The notes under the pieces: generated by a model | Seen by the model: the letters and a program-made list of their open reading frames with translations, nothing else | Told to the model about the DNA's origin: nothing | Database searches by the model: none | Program-made: the position numbers and the translations under genes | NCBI GenBank assembly: GCA_035605695.1 | Contig: DATNGZ010000030.1 | Span: 1-64,000 of the forward strand | Length of the DNA stretch: 64,000 nucleotides | Direction of reading: 5' to 3' | Origin: VRUE01 sp035605695 | GTDB taxonomy: Bacteria > Actinomycetota > Thermoleophilia > Solirubrobacterales > 70-9 | Shown: in pieces, positions 33,798-42,284 of the stretch | Layout: every line of letters begins with the position of its first letter | Position numbering within the stretch: position 1 is the first letter of the stretch

Positions 33798-34730
33798 ATG
33801 AGTCCTCGTCTGACCGCTCTAATCGCGATCTTTGCCGCCATGTTTTCTGGGCTGGGAGTCGCCTTGCCTGCCGCCGAGGGGGCTTCATTGCAGCCTCCCT
33901 ATATCAACTCCTTGATGGCGGATTCTCCGATGGAACCGACGCATTTCGGATCGGACTACGTGGACTCGCGCATCGAATATGAAGGCGTTGACTACGTGCG
34001 AGATATCAAATGGACGAGTTGGGGTGGCAAAACAGCGACTGGGGTCGGGAGCGTCAGCCAGTTGGACGGTACAACTGAAGTCCAGAATGGCTACCAGGTG
34101 ACTGTTCAGCCGAGTAGAGCCCCCGTTGCGGTGACCTTGAGTCGCATCAGGACCTGTGCAGGCATCCGCGTTTACACGGCCTACTCCCTCGAACTACTGC
34201 CCGGGGCGGAGACCCCCAAGCACTGGCCAGCGGGTCAGAGCGAAACCTTTCCGTGTCACGTTTCGGCTGCGCATTATCAAGGATTCCAAACAAAGGGTAA
34301 TCCCTGCCTCTTCCAAGGACTTGCAATGGACTTGGGAGGCTCGGGACCATCGTGGCAGCCGAAATTGCCCCAGACCGGCGCCGATATTCAAACGGTCTTC
34401 TGCTACATGAAGTGGAAGCACTGGGGTAGCGCTTCTACGAGCGCCGAGGGGGTCCGCGCCACTCTGACTTATCCCCATTCCCGACGTCGCTACTGGCCAG
34501 CAACATTGGAACTTGGCAATCCAATTTGGTGTCCAAATGCGGCCAATTTCCAGCCAGATGGATACTTTAGTCCGGTTACTTACAGTTCCTTTCGGCTAAC
34601 CCTCTACGGCGAGGGAGCGCCAACGGCGGGCTCGGGCAATAAGTCCTTGGAAGCCGTCGGCGACCATTCCGGCAAGGCACATGTGTACTCACAAAGGCTT
34701 CGTCCATCCCTTGACGACTGTATTTTCTGA
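33798..34730 (+). CDS. Secreted protein of unknown function
   Basis: A 310-residue exported protein with a signal peptide (LTALIAIFAAMFSGLGVALP) cut near AEGA. The mature part has scattered cysteines, including TCAGIR, FPCHVS, NPCLFQG, VFCYMKW, IWCPN and DDCIF, which suggests disulfide-stabilised extracellular folds. No family recognised. The ATG at 33798 is chosen; upstream frame is not coding-like. Lower GC and codon use unlike the core genes suggest acquisition. Confidence 0.65.
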   Translation: MSPRLTALIAIFAAMFSGLGVALPAAEGASLQPPYINSLMADSPMEPTHFGSDYVDSRIEYEGVDYVRDIKWTSWGGKTATGVGSVSQLDGTTEVQNGYQVTVQPSRAPVAVTLSRIRTCAGIRVYTAYSLELLPGAETPKHWPAGQSETFPCHVSAAHYQGFQTKGNPCLFQGLAMDLGGSGPSWQPKLPQTGADIQTVFCYMKWKHWGSASTSAEGVRATLTYPHSRRRYWPATLELGNPIWCPNAANFQPDGYFSPVTYSSFRLTLYGEGAPTAGSGNKSLEAVGDHSGKAHVYSQRLRPSLDDCIF

Positions 34731-34901
34731 CAGCTAGGACAGTGGAGATGAGAGATAGCGAGGTCTCCGAATTGAATTCTTTCCGAGTCTGAGGCCAGGC
34801 CATATACCTGGTGCCGCCTCTCTCCCGATGCGACGATCAAATCCCGCTGCGGATGTCTTTGAGCTATAGCCGGGCTAGTCAACCCGGCACATGGCCTCCG
34901 T

Positions 34902-35483
34902 TCAGCGGTTACTCCTGAGAAGAGGGGCCTCCTGAGTCCCCAGCAATTGCCCGGCCGTCAGAACCTTCGGCTCTGAGGTTCGGGCGACGACGAAGTCATC
35001 CGGCAGGTGCCGAAGGGCCAGGATGCCTTGCTCCAAGAGGGCAAGCAACGTGTCGTCCGGGGCCGGATCAAACCCAAACGCGAGGAACGAGCTTCCATCG
35101 ATGTATGGGGCAACGGTGTCGTGCCACGTGGTAGCCCAGAGAGCTGCCCTCGCTGCGATCTCGAAGCGGCCTTCTTCATTGGCTCGCAGGCCAACCGCCA
35201 GCAGCCAGCGCCACACTTTCGTAGGCAGGTGGGGGTCCTCACGAAGCGCCATGTACTGGAGGGGGCCGTTGTCGGGATCGGGTGCTCCGCTCGCTATGAC
35301 CAAGCGCGGAAGGTTGGCCCGCATCTTCGCATCGCTGCCAATGGCATCCACCAGCGCCGCGACGACGACCTCTGCGGCACTCAGATCGACATCGGCTGGA
35401 TCAATGGGCTGGGGTGTCGATTCCAGGGCCCTGTTCCAGTCGTCACCATCATCCTTGTCCTGCTTTCGACGAAACAATCCCAT
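34902..35483 (-). CDS. Hypothetical cytoplasmic protein
   Basis: A 193-residue protein beginning MGLFRRKQDKDDGDDWN, a common pattern for small cytoplasmic actinobacterial proteins, without signal peptide or membrane segment. The rest looks like an alpha-helical fold (EVVVAALVDAIGSD, LREDPHLPTKVWRWLLAVGL). No family recognised. It lies alone in the accessory stretch. Confidence 0.6.
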   Translation of the reverse strand: MGLFRRKQDKDDGDDWNRALESTPQPIDPADVDLSAAEVVVAALVDAIGSDAKMRANLPRLVIASGAPDPDNGPLQYMALREDPHLPTKVWRWLLAVGLRANEEGRFEIAARAALWATTWHDTVAPYIDGSSFLAFGFDPAPDDTLLALLEQGILALRHLPDDFVVARTSEPKVLTAGQLLGTQEAPLLRSNR

Positions 35484-35604
35484 TCCTTATAAATACTCGA
35501 TCATCAAGACGGCGGATGGCGACAGCGACCTGACGACAGCAGTGCGCGCCGGATTCACATCACCGGGCTATAGCGTGCGTTCTGAAGTCGCGGCTGGCAG
35601 GTGA

Positions 35605-35623
35605 TCGCCGGTTGGATCCGGTC
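35605..35623. repeat. Degenerate copy of the tRNA-His T-arm, possible att remnant
   Basis: TCGCCGGTTGGATCCGGTC resembles 32309-32328 of tRNA-His with one gap and one mismatch over 20 positions. It lies in the 272-nt gap between the hypothetical gene and the TetR gene. The rest of that gap shows no gene. Chance similarity to a T-arm palindrome cannot be excluded. Confidence 0.3.
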
Positions 35624-35755
35624 TCTTGGTTGGCGTGCGTCACCGACTCAGTTCGCGGCGGCGAGAAGCGAGTCTCGGTCGGCCACATCGGCTGGGACGG
35701 CGATGAAGCCCGTTGCCTGGCTCGGAGGCGAGCACTGCTGGGCGAAGGCTTCGAG

Positions 35756-36391
35756 CTACCCGGTGGCAGTTCGCCCGTCTGTCAAAAGCATAGGAAGCAG
35801 CACGAGGCGGACCAGTCTCACAACGGAGTCCGGATCGTCGAGAGTGATGTCCCCGTCCGGCGTGAGCAGCAACGAGATCGCGAGCCGGGCGATCACCTCA
35901 GCGACGCCATCTACGTCTGATGTCACGGCACGGCCCACATCGACTTCAGCCTGCAGCCGCTTCGCGATCAGCGCTCGGTAAAGACCGAGCACGGGCCCAC
36001 CGTCGATCGTGAGTGGCGGCAGCAGGACCTCGGGTTCACGCCGCAAGATCCCGTCGAACAGCGGGTGGTTGCGCACGTAGCGCCCAGCGAAGGCGAAGCC
36101 TTCAACGAGCCGGTCCTCCAGGGTTTCCGCACCATCCCAGAGCAGGTCGAGCTCCTCCATGCCGCGGCGTACCTCGCCTGCGATGACGACCTCGACGAGG
36201 CCATGCTTGCTCTCAAAGCGGCGAAAGACGGTCATCCGGGAGACGCCGGCGCGGCGCGCGACGTCTTCCATGGACGTGCGGCGAATGCCGTGCTCAGCGA
36301 ACTCTTCGAGCGCCGCAGCGGCAACTCGGTCAAAGACCGCGTCCTCGCCCGCAAGGGGGGTCGTCGCAAGAACTTCGGCTATTGGCGACAT
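35756..36391 (-). CDS. TetR/AcrR family transcriptional regulator
   Basis: A 211-residue regulator with an N-terminal helix-turn-helix: AALEEFAEHGIRRTSMEDVA then RRAGVSRMTVFRRFESKHGL at residues about 26-68. The C-terminal ligand-binding domain is of the usual length. It is divergent from a cytochrome P450 gene, with an inverted repeat overlapping its own start codon, so it probably represses both genes. Confidence 0.88.
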   Translation of the reverse strand: MSPIAEVLATTPLAGEDAVFDRVAAAALEEFAEHGIRRTSMEDVARRAGVSRMTVFRRFESKHGLVEVVIAGEVRRGMEELDLLWDGAETLEDRLVEGFAFAGRYVRNHPLFDGILRREPEVLLPPLTIDGGPVLGLYRALIAKRLQAEVDVGRAVTSDVDGVAEVIARLAISLLLTPDGDITLDDPDSVVRLVRLVLLPMLLTDGRTATG

Positions 36392-36426
36392 TGGTACGAT
36401 GATACTCTATTCTCACAAAGTACCAA
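36391..36426. promoter_or_regulatory. Inverted repeat in the TetR/P450 divergent promoter
   Basis: TTGGTAC (36391-36397) and GTACCAA (36420-36426) are perfect inverted arms separated by 22 nt. The left arm begins at the TetR start codon. The spacing is wide for a single TetR dimer, so it may be two half-operators or a paired site. Confidence 0.4.
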
Positions 36427-36437
36427 CGAAAGAGATC

Positions 36438-37802
36438 ATGGATAAAGCGCTCGCCGGCCTGCCCCGGCTGCAACGCCCCGCAGTCGTCAACGCCGCTCAG
36501 TACTGGCTCGCCCCGGAGCGGTTCGCGCGCAGCTGCCAGCGCCTCGGTGATCGCTTCCTGGTTCCAATGCCCTCGGCGACGGGGCCGTGGCTGTGCCTGA
36601 CCGGCCCCGAAGACATCAAGCGCGTGTTCACCGCCGACACCGATGTGCTTCGCCTCGGCGCAGCGCTGGCCAAGGCCTCGGCGCATCACCTCGTCCTTGG
36701 CCCGACGGGACTGACGAACCTCGACGGGCCCGAGCACATGCGCATGCGGCGAAGGCAGCTGCCGCCGTTCCATGGACGCGCGCTCCCTAGTTACCACGAG
36801 ACCATGGAACGCAAGGCCGAAGCGGCGCTCGCACGCTGGCCCTATGGTCGTCCCACCTCCGCTGGGTCACATATCGAGGGGATCACCCTTGAGGTGATGA
36901 TGGCCACGGTGTTTGGGGTCACCGAGCCCGCACGCGTCGAGCGGCTGCGCTCAGCGACGCTGGAGCTGCTTCGCGAGGGCCACTCGCGGCGCTTCTTCAT
37001 TCAGACGATGATCGCGACCAGCCGTAAGAATGGCTGGGACAGGCCCTTCCCGCGGATGAGTCGCGCGATCGCGGCGGTCGACGCGGTTGTGACGGAAGAG
37101 GTCGCCCAGCGCCGCAACGAGGACAGGCTCGACGGCGAGGACGTCCTCGGAATGTTCCTGCGCACCCCCGATGAGCACGGTCAGCTGATGAGCGACAACG
37201 AGATCTGCGACGCGATGCGCACTCTTCTGCTCGGCGGCCACGACACCACCGCATCGACCCTGACCTGGGTGCTCGAGCGCATCAGTCGCTTCCCCGAGGT
37301 ACTCGTACGTCTCGAAAGCGCCGCGCTGAATGGGGACGACGAGTATCTCGACGCAGTGATCAAGGAGACGATGCGTCTGCGCCCAGCTTTCCCGCTCACC
37401 GCACGCTTGGCGGCGGAGCCGTTCGAGCTACCAGGGCTGACCATCCCGAGCGGCACTATGGTCGTCCCTTACATCACGCTTGTGCACCGGCGTCCCGAGC
37501 TCTATCCCGATCCGCTCGCCTTTCGGCCCGAGCGTTTTCTCAACACCCGCGCTGGCACCTACACATGGATCCCCTTCGGTGGTGGACCAAGACGCTGCAT
37601 CGGTGCCGCCTTCTCCATGGCCGAGGCCCGAATTGTGCTCAGGACAATCCTGCGCCACGCCCGCGTCGAGCCCTCGCGGCATCGGGCGGAGCGTGTCGCG
37701 CATCGCAACGTCTTCGTCGTGCCTGCACGCGGTGGGTGCATCACGCTCCAACGCCGCACGGGGAGCGCCGAGACCGGGCTTCGCCTCGAGCCGGTTGCAT
37801 AA
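36438..37802 (+). CDS. Cytochrome P450
   Basis: A 454-residue soluble bacterial P450. The I-helix motif LLGGHDTTAST near residue 265, the K-helix ExxR in KETMRLRP near 310, and the heme-binding FGGGPRRCIGAAFSMAEAR near 380 are all intact. ATG 36438 follows GAAAGAGA; an in-frame ATG at 36399 would add 13 residues. Electron-transfer partners are not adjacent. Likely controlled by the divergent TetR protein. Substrate unknown. Confidence 0.93.
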   Translation: MDKALAGLPRLQRPAVVNAAQYWLAPERFARSCQRLGDRFLVPMPSATGPWLCLTGPEDIKRVFTADTDVLRLGAALAKASAHHLVLGPTGLTNLDGPEHMRMRRRQLPPFHGRALPSYHETMERKAEAALARWPYGRPTSAGSHIEGITLEVMMATVFGVTEPARVERLRSATLELLREGHSRRFFIQTMIATSRKNGWDRPFPRMSRAIAAVDAVVTEEVAQRRNEDRLDGEDVLGMFLRTPDEHGQLMSDNEICDAMRTLLLGGHDTTASTLTWVLERISRFPEVLVRLESAALNGDDEYLDAVIKETMRLRPAFPLTARLAAEPFELPGLTIPSGTMVVPYITLVHRRPELYPDPLAFRPERFLNTRAGTYTWIPFGGGPRRCIGAAFSMAEARIVLRTILRHARVEPSRHRAERVAHRNVFVVPARGGCITLQRRTGSAETGLRLEPVA

Positions 37803-37870
37803 GAAGCGTCGACGACGGCAGACCAGACTCGCAAGCGGGAATGGGCACCGCTACGTCTTAATATCTCGAC

Positions 37871-38611
37871 ATGCCGCAGGTGGTCGTATTGCTGCTTGCC
37901 GCCTGTGGCACGACCCTTGCCACCGGTCTGGGTGCGATCCCGGTCTTCCTTCTCGGTCATCGCGCGGCCCAGCTGACGCCTTTTCTGCTCGGCTTCGCGG
38001 CGGGAGTCATGGGCGTAGCCTCGATCGCGGGCCTGTTGATCCCGGCCACCGAAGAAGGCTCGCCGCTGGCGCTCCTCAGCGGGCTCGCGGTGGGAGCTGG
38101 ACTGCTGGGCGTGGTCCGTTCGCGGCTGGACCCTCACACCACCTTCATGGGGCGCTCCGGTCCCGGTGCCAGCACCTCGGCCTTGGTCTTCCTCGTGCTC
38201 TTCGTTCACAGCCTCCCCGAGGGATTCGCGATTGGCACGGCCTTCGCCTCTGACCGTGCCGGACTGAGCCTGTTCGTGATCCTCGCAATCGCGATCCAGA
38301 ACATTCCCGAGGGGACCAGCGTCGCGATCCCGATGGCGGCGGCCGGCTTCAGCCGCACCCGTCAGTTCTGGGCCGCGGTCGGGACCAGCGCTCCCCAGCC
38401 GGTTGGTGCGCTCGTCGCCTTTCTCCTCGTCGAGCAGATCCAGTCACTGCTGCCCTTCTCCTTCGCTTTCGCGGCCGGCGCCATGCTGGCCTTGATCGCG
38501 GTGGAGCTGCTGCCGAAGGCATATGCCGGGCCGGCGCGGCTTGGGCCGAGCGGGGGCGTGGCGCTCGGCACCGCGGTGATGCTCGGGCTCAGCTTCGCCC
38601 TTGGTGTCTGA
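37871..38611 (+). CDS. ZIP family metal transporter
   Basis: Integral membrane protein of 246 residues with about eight hydrophobic segments. FVHSLPEGFAIGTAFA near residue 115 and AIQNIPEGTSVAIPM near 142 are the two metal-binding motifs of ZIP transporters, which import zinc, iron or manganese. It converges with an Nramp-like transporter with 1 nt between the stops. Confidence 0.9.
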   Translation: MPQVVVLLLAACGTTLATGLGAIPVFLLGHRAAQLTPFLLGFAAGVMGVASIAGLLIPATEEGSPLALLSGLAVGAGLLGVVRSRLDPHTTFMGRSGPGASTSALVFLVLFVHSLPEGFAIGTAFASDRAGLSLFVILAIAIQNIPEGTSVAIPMAAAGFSRTRQFWAAVGTSAPQPVGALVAFLLVEQIQSLLPFSFAFAAGAMLALIAVELLPKAYAGPARLGPSGGVALGTAVMLGLSFALGV

Positions 38612-38612
38612 G

Positions 38613-39926
38613 TTACCCCGCGCTAATCGTGAGGACGCCGAGAGCAAGGACCGATGTGGCGACAAGAGCGAGTGCGATGCCGGTTACCCAGCGGTCGGTG
38701 CGGCCGAGGGCATGGCTTCCCATCAGTCCACGGTCCTTGGCGAGCGAGCGGATGAAGGGCAGGAGTACAAGGAGGAGAACGGCGTTCAGCGCCTGGGTCA
38801 GAAAGAGGATCGGGATCAGCGGTGCGCCGGGGATCAATACCACCGTCGCCGCCATGGCAGTGACGGCACCGAAGCTCAGGTAGAAGGCCCGCGCCTCGCT
38901 GAAGCTGTCGTTGATGTCGGCTTTGCGGCCGAAGGTCTCAGAGATCGAGTAGGCGGTCGAGAGGGGAACGATGGCTGCGGCAAGCAGCGCGGCCCCGAGG
39001 AAACCAAGGCCGAACAGAGTCGCCGCGGTGTCGCCAGCCAGCGGTTCGAGCGCCCGGGCCGCGTCGCTCGCGTCGTTGATGTCGATGCCCTGGACGTGCA
39101 GCGTCGCCGCGCAGGCGATCACGACGAAGAAGCCGATCACGCCGGTAAGCAAGGCACCGACGATCACGTCGATTCGCTCGTAGCGCAGATCCTTGACCTT
39201 GAGCTTCTTGTCGACGGCGTAAGACTGGATGAACGCCAGCCCCCACGGCGCCAACGTCGTGCCGACCGTGGCGACGGCGACAAGCACCGCCTCACGGTTA
39301 AGCGGCATGCTCGGTACGACCAGTCCCTTGGCGGCTGCGCCCCAGTCGGGATGCGCGAGCACCCCCGAGATCACGTAGGCAATGAAGACCGAACTCAGCG
39401 CGAGCAGGAAGTGCTCAACGTGGCGGAAGTTCTCACGCAGGACGAGGGCCGAGACGCCGAGCGCCGCCAGCGGAACGCTGAGGTATCGGCTCATTCCGCC
39501 GAGCAGTTCCATCCCGGCCGCCACTCCGGCGAACTCGGCGCACAGCGTGCCGGTGTTGGCGATCACCAGCGCCGACAGCACCAGCCCCGCGGCGCGGCCG
39601 CCGTAGCGCTCGCGGACGAGTGTCAGTAGTCCCTTGCCGGTGACGATCCCCAATCGCACGCCGAGCTCGTGAAAGACGATCAGCGCCGCGGTGGAGAGGG
39701 CCAGGACCCAGAGCAGCTCGTAGCCGTACTTGGCACCGAGGATCGAGTACGTCGTGATCCCCGCCGGATCATCATCGGAGAGGCCCGCCAAAAGCCCCGG
39801 CCCAACGACCGCCAGCAAGGCCGCCATCGTTCCGGCGCGCAGTAGAAAATGCCTGCGACGGGCCAGGTGCCAGTGCGTGTGGCGGCCTGGCGTGCGGTGG
39901 GCGCGGGGCTCGGGCACGGAAGCCAT
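38613..39926 (-). CDS. Nramp-related metal ion transporter with non-canonical site
   Basis: A 437-residue transporter with about eleven membrane segments. VGPGLLAGLSDDDPAGITTY near residue 40 corresponds to the Nramp TM1 motif, with DPAG in place of DPGN. TM6, normally MPH, reads GTTLAPWGLAFIQSYAV, so the metal-coordinating methionine is lacking. This pattern occurs in Nramp-related proteins that do not carry typical transition metals (for example Mg-transporting NRMTs), so the ion is uncertain. Confidence 0.8.
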   Translation of the reverse strand: MASVPEPRAHRTPGRHTHWHLARRRHFLLRAGTMAALLAVVGPGLLAGLSDDDPAGITTYSILGAKYGYELLWVLALSTAALIVFHELGVRLGIVTGKGLLTLVRERYGGRAAGLVLSALVIANTGTLCAEFAGVAAGMELLGGMSRYLSVPLAALGVSALVLRENFRHVEHFLLALSSVFIAYVISGVLAHPDWGAAAKGLVVPSMPLNREAVLVAVATVGTTLAPWGLAFIQSYAVDKKLKVKDLRYERIDVIVGALLTGVIGFFVVIACAATLHVQGIDINDASDAARALEPLAGDTAATLFGLGFLGAALLAAAIVPLSTAYSISETFGRKADINDSFSEARAFYLSFGAVTAMAATVVLIPGAPLIPILFLTQALNAVLLLVLLPFIRSLAKDRGLMGSHALGRTDRWVTGIALALVATSVLALGVLTISAG

Positions 39927-39992
39927 ACTCTCGCGCTGTGAGGCGGCAACGGACGATCGCTCAGTACGGGCTCCCTGCCCAGTTCAAGGCTT

Positions 39993-40018
39993 GTTTGCCA
40001 AATGCGCCCCCCGGGTAA
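39993..40018 (+). promoter_or_regulatory. SigB/SigF-like promoter of the sugar importer operon
   Basis: GTTT (39993-39996), 16 nt, GGGTAA (40013-40018), about 41 nt before the ATG of the solute-binding protein gene. It matches the GTTT-N14-17-GGGTA pattern seen before the small membrane genes at 25.4 and 28.6 kb. Confidence 0.45.
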
Positions 40019-40059
40019 TCCACCCCACGAAGTTACTCCGGCGCGAAGGAAGGGTGCCG

Positions 40060-41340
40060 ATGATGAAGAGCGCGATCTGCCTATTTCTGTCCGCCTTGGT
40101 CATGGGTCTTGCTGCGCTGGGGCTTGCGGCATGCGGAGGCGGCGACGACGAGGGAGGCGGGTCGGAAGCAAAGACGCTGCAGCCCTCTGACGCCAAGGAC
40201 GCATCTGGGAAGGTCGCCTGGTGTATCGGCAAGGACACAAGCGGCGCCTTCAAAACGGCGGTCGAACGCTTCAACGCGCAAAACCCGAAGCTGCAGGCCG
40301 AACTGCTTGAACTGCCGGAAAACGCCGACCTCCAGCGTGAACAGCAAATCCAGCGCCTGCGCGCTGAATCGAACGAGTGCGATGTGCTCGGGATGGACGT
40401 GATCTGGACCGCGGAGTACGCCGCGGCGGGCTGGCTCTATGACCTCACACCGGTGGTCGAAGCACACGAAAGCGAGTTCATCCCCTCGACCGTGGAAACG
40501 GTCGAATACGAAGACCAGAAGTGGGCGCTGCCCTTCAATACCAACGCCGGCTTCCTCTTCTACCGGACCGATGAAGCGCCGAAAGCGCCGACGACCTGGG
40601 AAGAGGTCTACAAAGACGCCCAGAAAGACAACGGGCTCGTTTATCAGGGCGAACGCTACGAGGGCTTGACCGTCAACTTCCTCGAGCTCCTCTACAGCGA
40701 TGGCGGCAAGGTCCTCTCCGATGACGGCGAAACGGTGGAAATCGACTCGCCGCAGACCCGCGAAGTCCTCGACTTCATGCGCAAGGGCGTCGAAGACGGG
40801 GCGGTCCCGAAGACGGTGACCACCTACGAAGAGGAGAGCTCGAGGCGCGCCTTCGAGGCCGGCAACGCCACCTTCATGCGCAACTGGCCTTACGCCTACG
40901 CGCTCGGCAAAGAATCGGCCATCGCCAACGACTTCGAAGTCGCGAAGTTCCCGGGCTTCGGTGGCAACGAAGGCGCCGGGGTAGTCGGCGGCTACAACCT
41001 CGGCGTCTCCGCCTACACCGACAACCCCGATGGCTCGCTGGCCTTCGCCGAATTCCTCGTCACCGAGCCGGTGCAGAAGGAAATGTTCCTCAAGGCGACC
41101 CTGCCCGCCGTGGCGACCGCGGTCTACAAAGACCCCGAGGTGCAGAAAGAAATTCCCTTCACCGCGGAACTGTTGAAAGCGGTCGAACAGGCGCAGGCGC
41201 GGCCGGTCTCACCGGTCTACACGGAAATCTCCGAAGCAATCGCCGACAACACCTTCGAAGTGCTGAACGGCAGGCAGTCGGCTGACGGAGCCACTTCGAA
41301 GATGAACTCTGAAATTGAAGATGCCCTGCAGAGGTTCTAG
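40060..41340 (+). CDS. ABC sugar transporter solute-binding lipoprotein
   Basis: A 426-residue family 1 solute-binding protein. The lipobox LAAC with Cys25 (LGLAACGGG) predicts attachment to the outer face of the membrane. GAFKTAVERFNAQNP, LGMDVIWTAEYAAAGWLYDL and ALPFNTNAGFLFYRTD are typical of maltose/trehalose-type binding proteins. GAAGGAAGGG lies upstream of ATG 40060. The operon continues with two permeases and a glycosidase. The sugar cannot be named. Confidence 0.92.
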   Translation: MMKSAICLFLSALVMGLAALGLAACGGGDDEGGGSEAKTLQPSDAKDASGKVAWCIGKDTSGAFKTAVERFNAQNPKLQAELLELPENADLQREQQIQRLRAESNECDVLGMDVIWTAEYAAAGWLYDLTPVVEAHESEFIPSTVETVEYEDQKWALPFNTNAGFLFYRTDEAPKAPTTWEEVYKDAQKDNGLVYQGERYEGLTVNFLELLYSDGGKVLSDDGETVEIDSPQTREVLDFMRKGVEDGAVPKTVTTYEEESSRRAFEAGNATFMRNWPYAYALGKESAIANDFEVAKFPGFGGNEGAGVVGGYNLGVSAYTDNPDGSLAFAEFLVTEPVQKEMFLKATLPAVATAVYKDPEVQKEIPFTAELLKAVEQAQARPVSPVYTEISEAIADNTFEVLNGRQSADGATSKMNSEIEDALQRF

Positions 41341-42281
41341 TGGAGGCCGAAGGCGCCCGGCTCTCCCTGCCTCGGCACCGACGACGCTCCGTCTTTAGGG
41401 AAGAGCGTCGCCTCGGCGCGGCGATGTTGGCGCCTTCGCTGGCGGTGATTGCGCTCGTAGCGGCATACCCGATCTGTTACGCGGTCTGGCTCTCCCTCAA
41501 TGAATACAGCGTCATCACACCGGGCCTCTCGCGGTTCGTGGGGCTCGACAACTACGTCGAAGCGCTCGGCTCCGCTCAGTTCTGGGAAGCGATGGAGACG
41601 ACCGTTCTCTTCACGGTCATCTCGGTTGGCCTCGAGCTGGCGATCGGCCTCGGCATGGCTCTTGTCATGCACCGGGCATTTCGCGGACGGGCCTTTCTGC
41701 GGGCGGTCGTGCTCGTTCCCTGGGCGATCCTCACGGTTGTCACCGCGATCACCTGGCGCACGATCTTCGAACCCGAACTCGGCTTCGTCAATACAACGCT
41801 GAGCGCCCTTTCGCTGCCAGGGGGAGACGTCGTCTGGCTCGGCGAGGAAGGCTACGCACTGGCGGCGATGATCCTCGCCGACGTCTGGAAGACGGCCCCT
41901 TTCATGGCGCTCCTCATTCTCGCCGGTCTCCAGGGCATACCCGACGAGCTGCACGACGCGGCAAAGGTCGACGGAGCCAACACCTGGCAGCGCTTCCGCA
42001 GCATCACCCTGCCGCTGCTAATTCCGGCGATTACCGTGGCGCTGATCTTCCGCACCCTGGACGCGCTGCGCGTCTTCGACCTGCCTTACGTGCTGACTAA
42101 GGGGGCAAACGGAACCGAAACTCTTTCACTCGTCGCCCAAGCCGAACTCGTCGCCAACCGAAACACCGGGCTCGGCTCCGCACTCGCGGTGCTCACCTTC
42201 ATCACAGTGATGGGTATCTCCTTCCTATACATCCGCTTCATGGGCGGCAATATCCGCGCCCTAACCAGGGAAGAGGAATGA
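41340..42281 (+). CDS. ABC sugar transporter permease (MalF-type)
   Basis: Inner-membrane permease of 313 residues with six membrane segments. The EAA loop DELHDAAKVDGANTWQRFRS near residue 200 contacts the ATPase. FVGLDNYVEAL near the N-terminus is typical of MalF-like subunits. GTG start overlaps the stop of the binding-protein gene (TAGTG). Confidence 0.93.
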   Translation: MEAEGARLSLPRHRRRSVFREERRLGAAMLAPSLAVIALVAAYPICYAVWLSLNEYSVITPGLSRFVGLDNYVEALGSAQFWEAMETTVLFTVISVGLELAIGLGMALVMHRAFRGRAFLRAVVLVPWAILTVVTAITWRTIFEPELGFVNTTLSALSLPGGDVVWLGEEGYALAAMILADVWKTAPFMALLILAGLQGIPDELHDAAKVDGANTWQRFRSITLPLLIPAITVALIFRTLDALRVFDLPYVLTKGANGTETLSLVAQAELVANRNTGLGSALAVLTFITVMGISFLYIRFMGGNIRALTREEE

Positions 42282-42284
42282 GCG

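Noticed and set aside
33587..33841. 84-residue minus-strand frame between NhaA pseudogene and secreted protein
   Set aside because: No recognisable motif and no ribosome-binding site; possibly decayed sequence.
36159..36437. 93-residue extension of the P450 frame
   Set aside because: It is antisense to the TetR gene and has no P450 sequence; ATG 36438 fits the family N-terminus.
39730..40059. Upstream extension of the solute-binding protein
   Set aside because: It runs antisense to the Nramp-like gene and would bury the lipoprotein signal.
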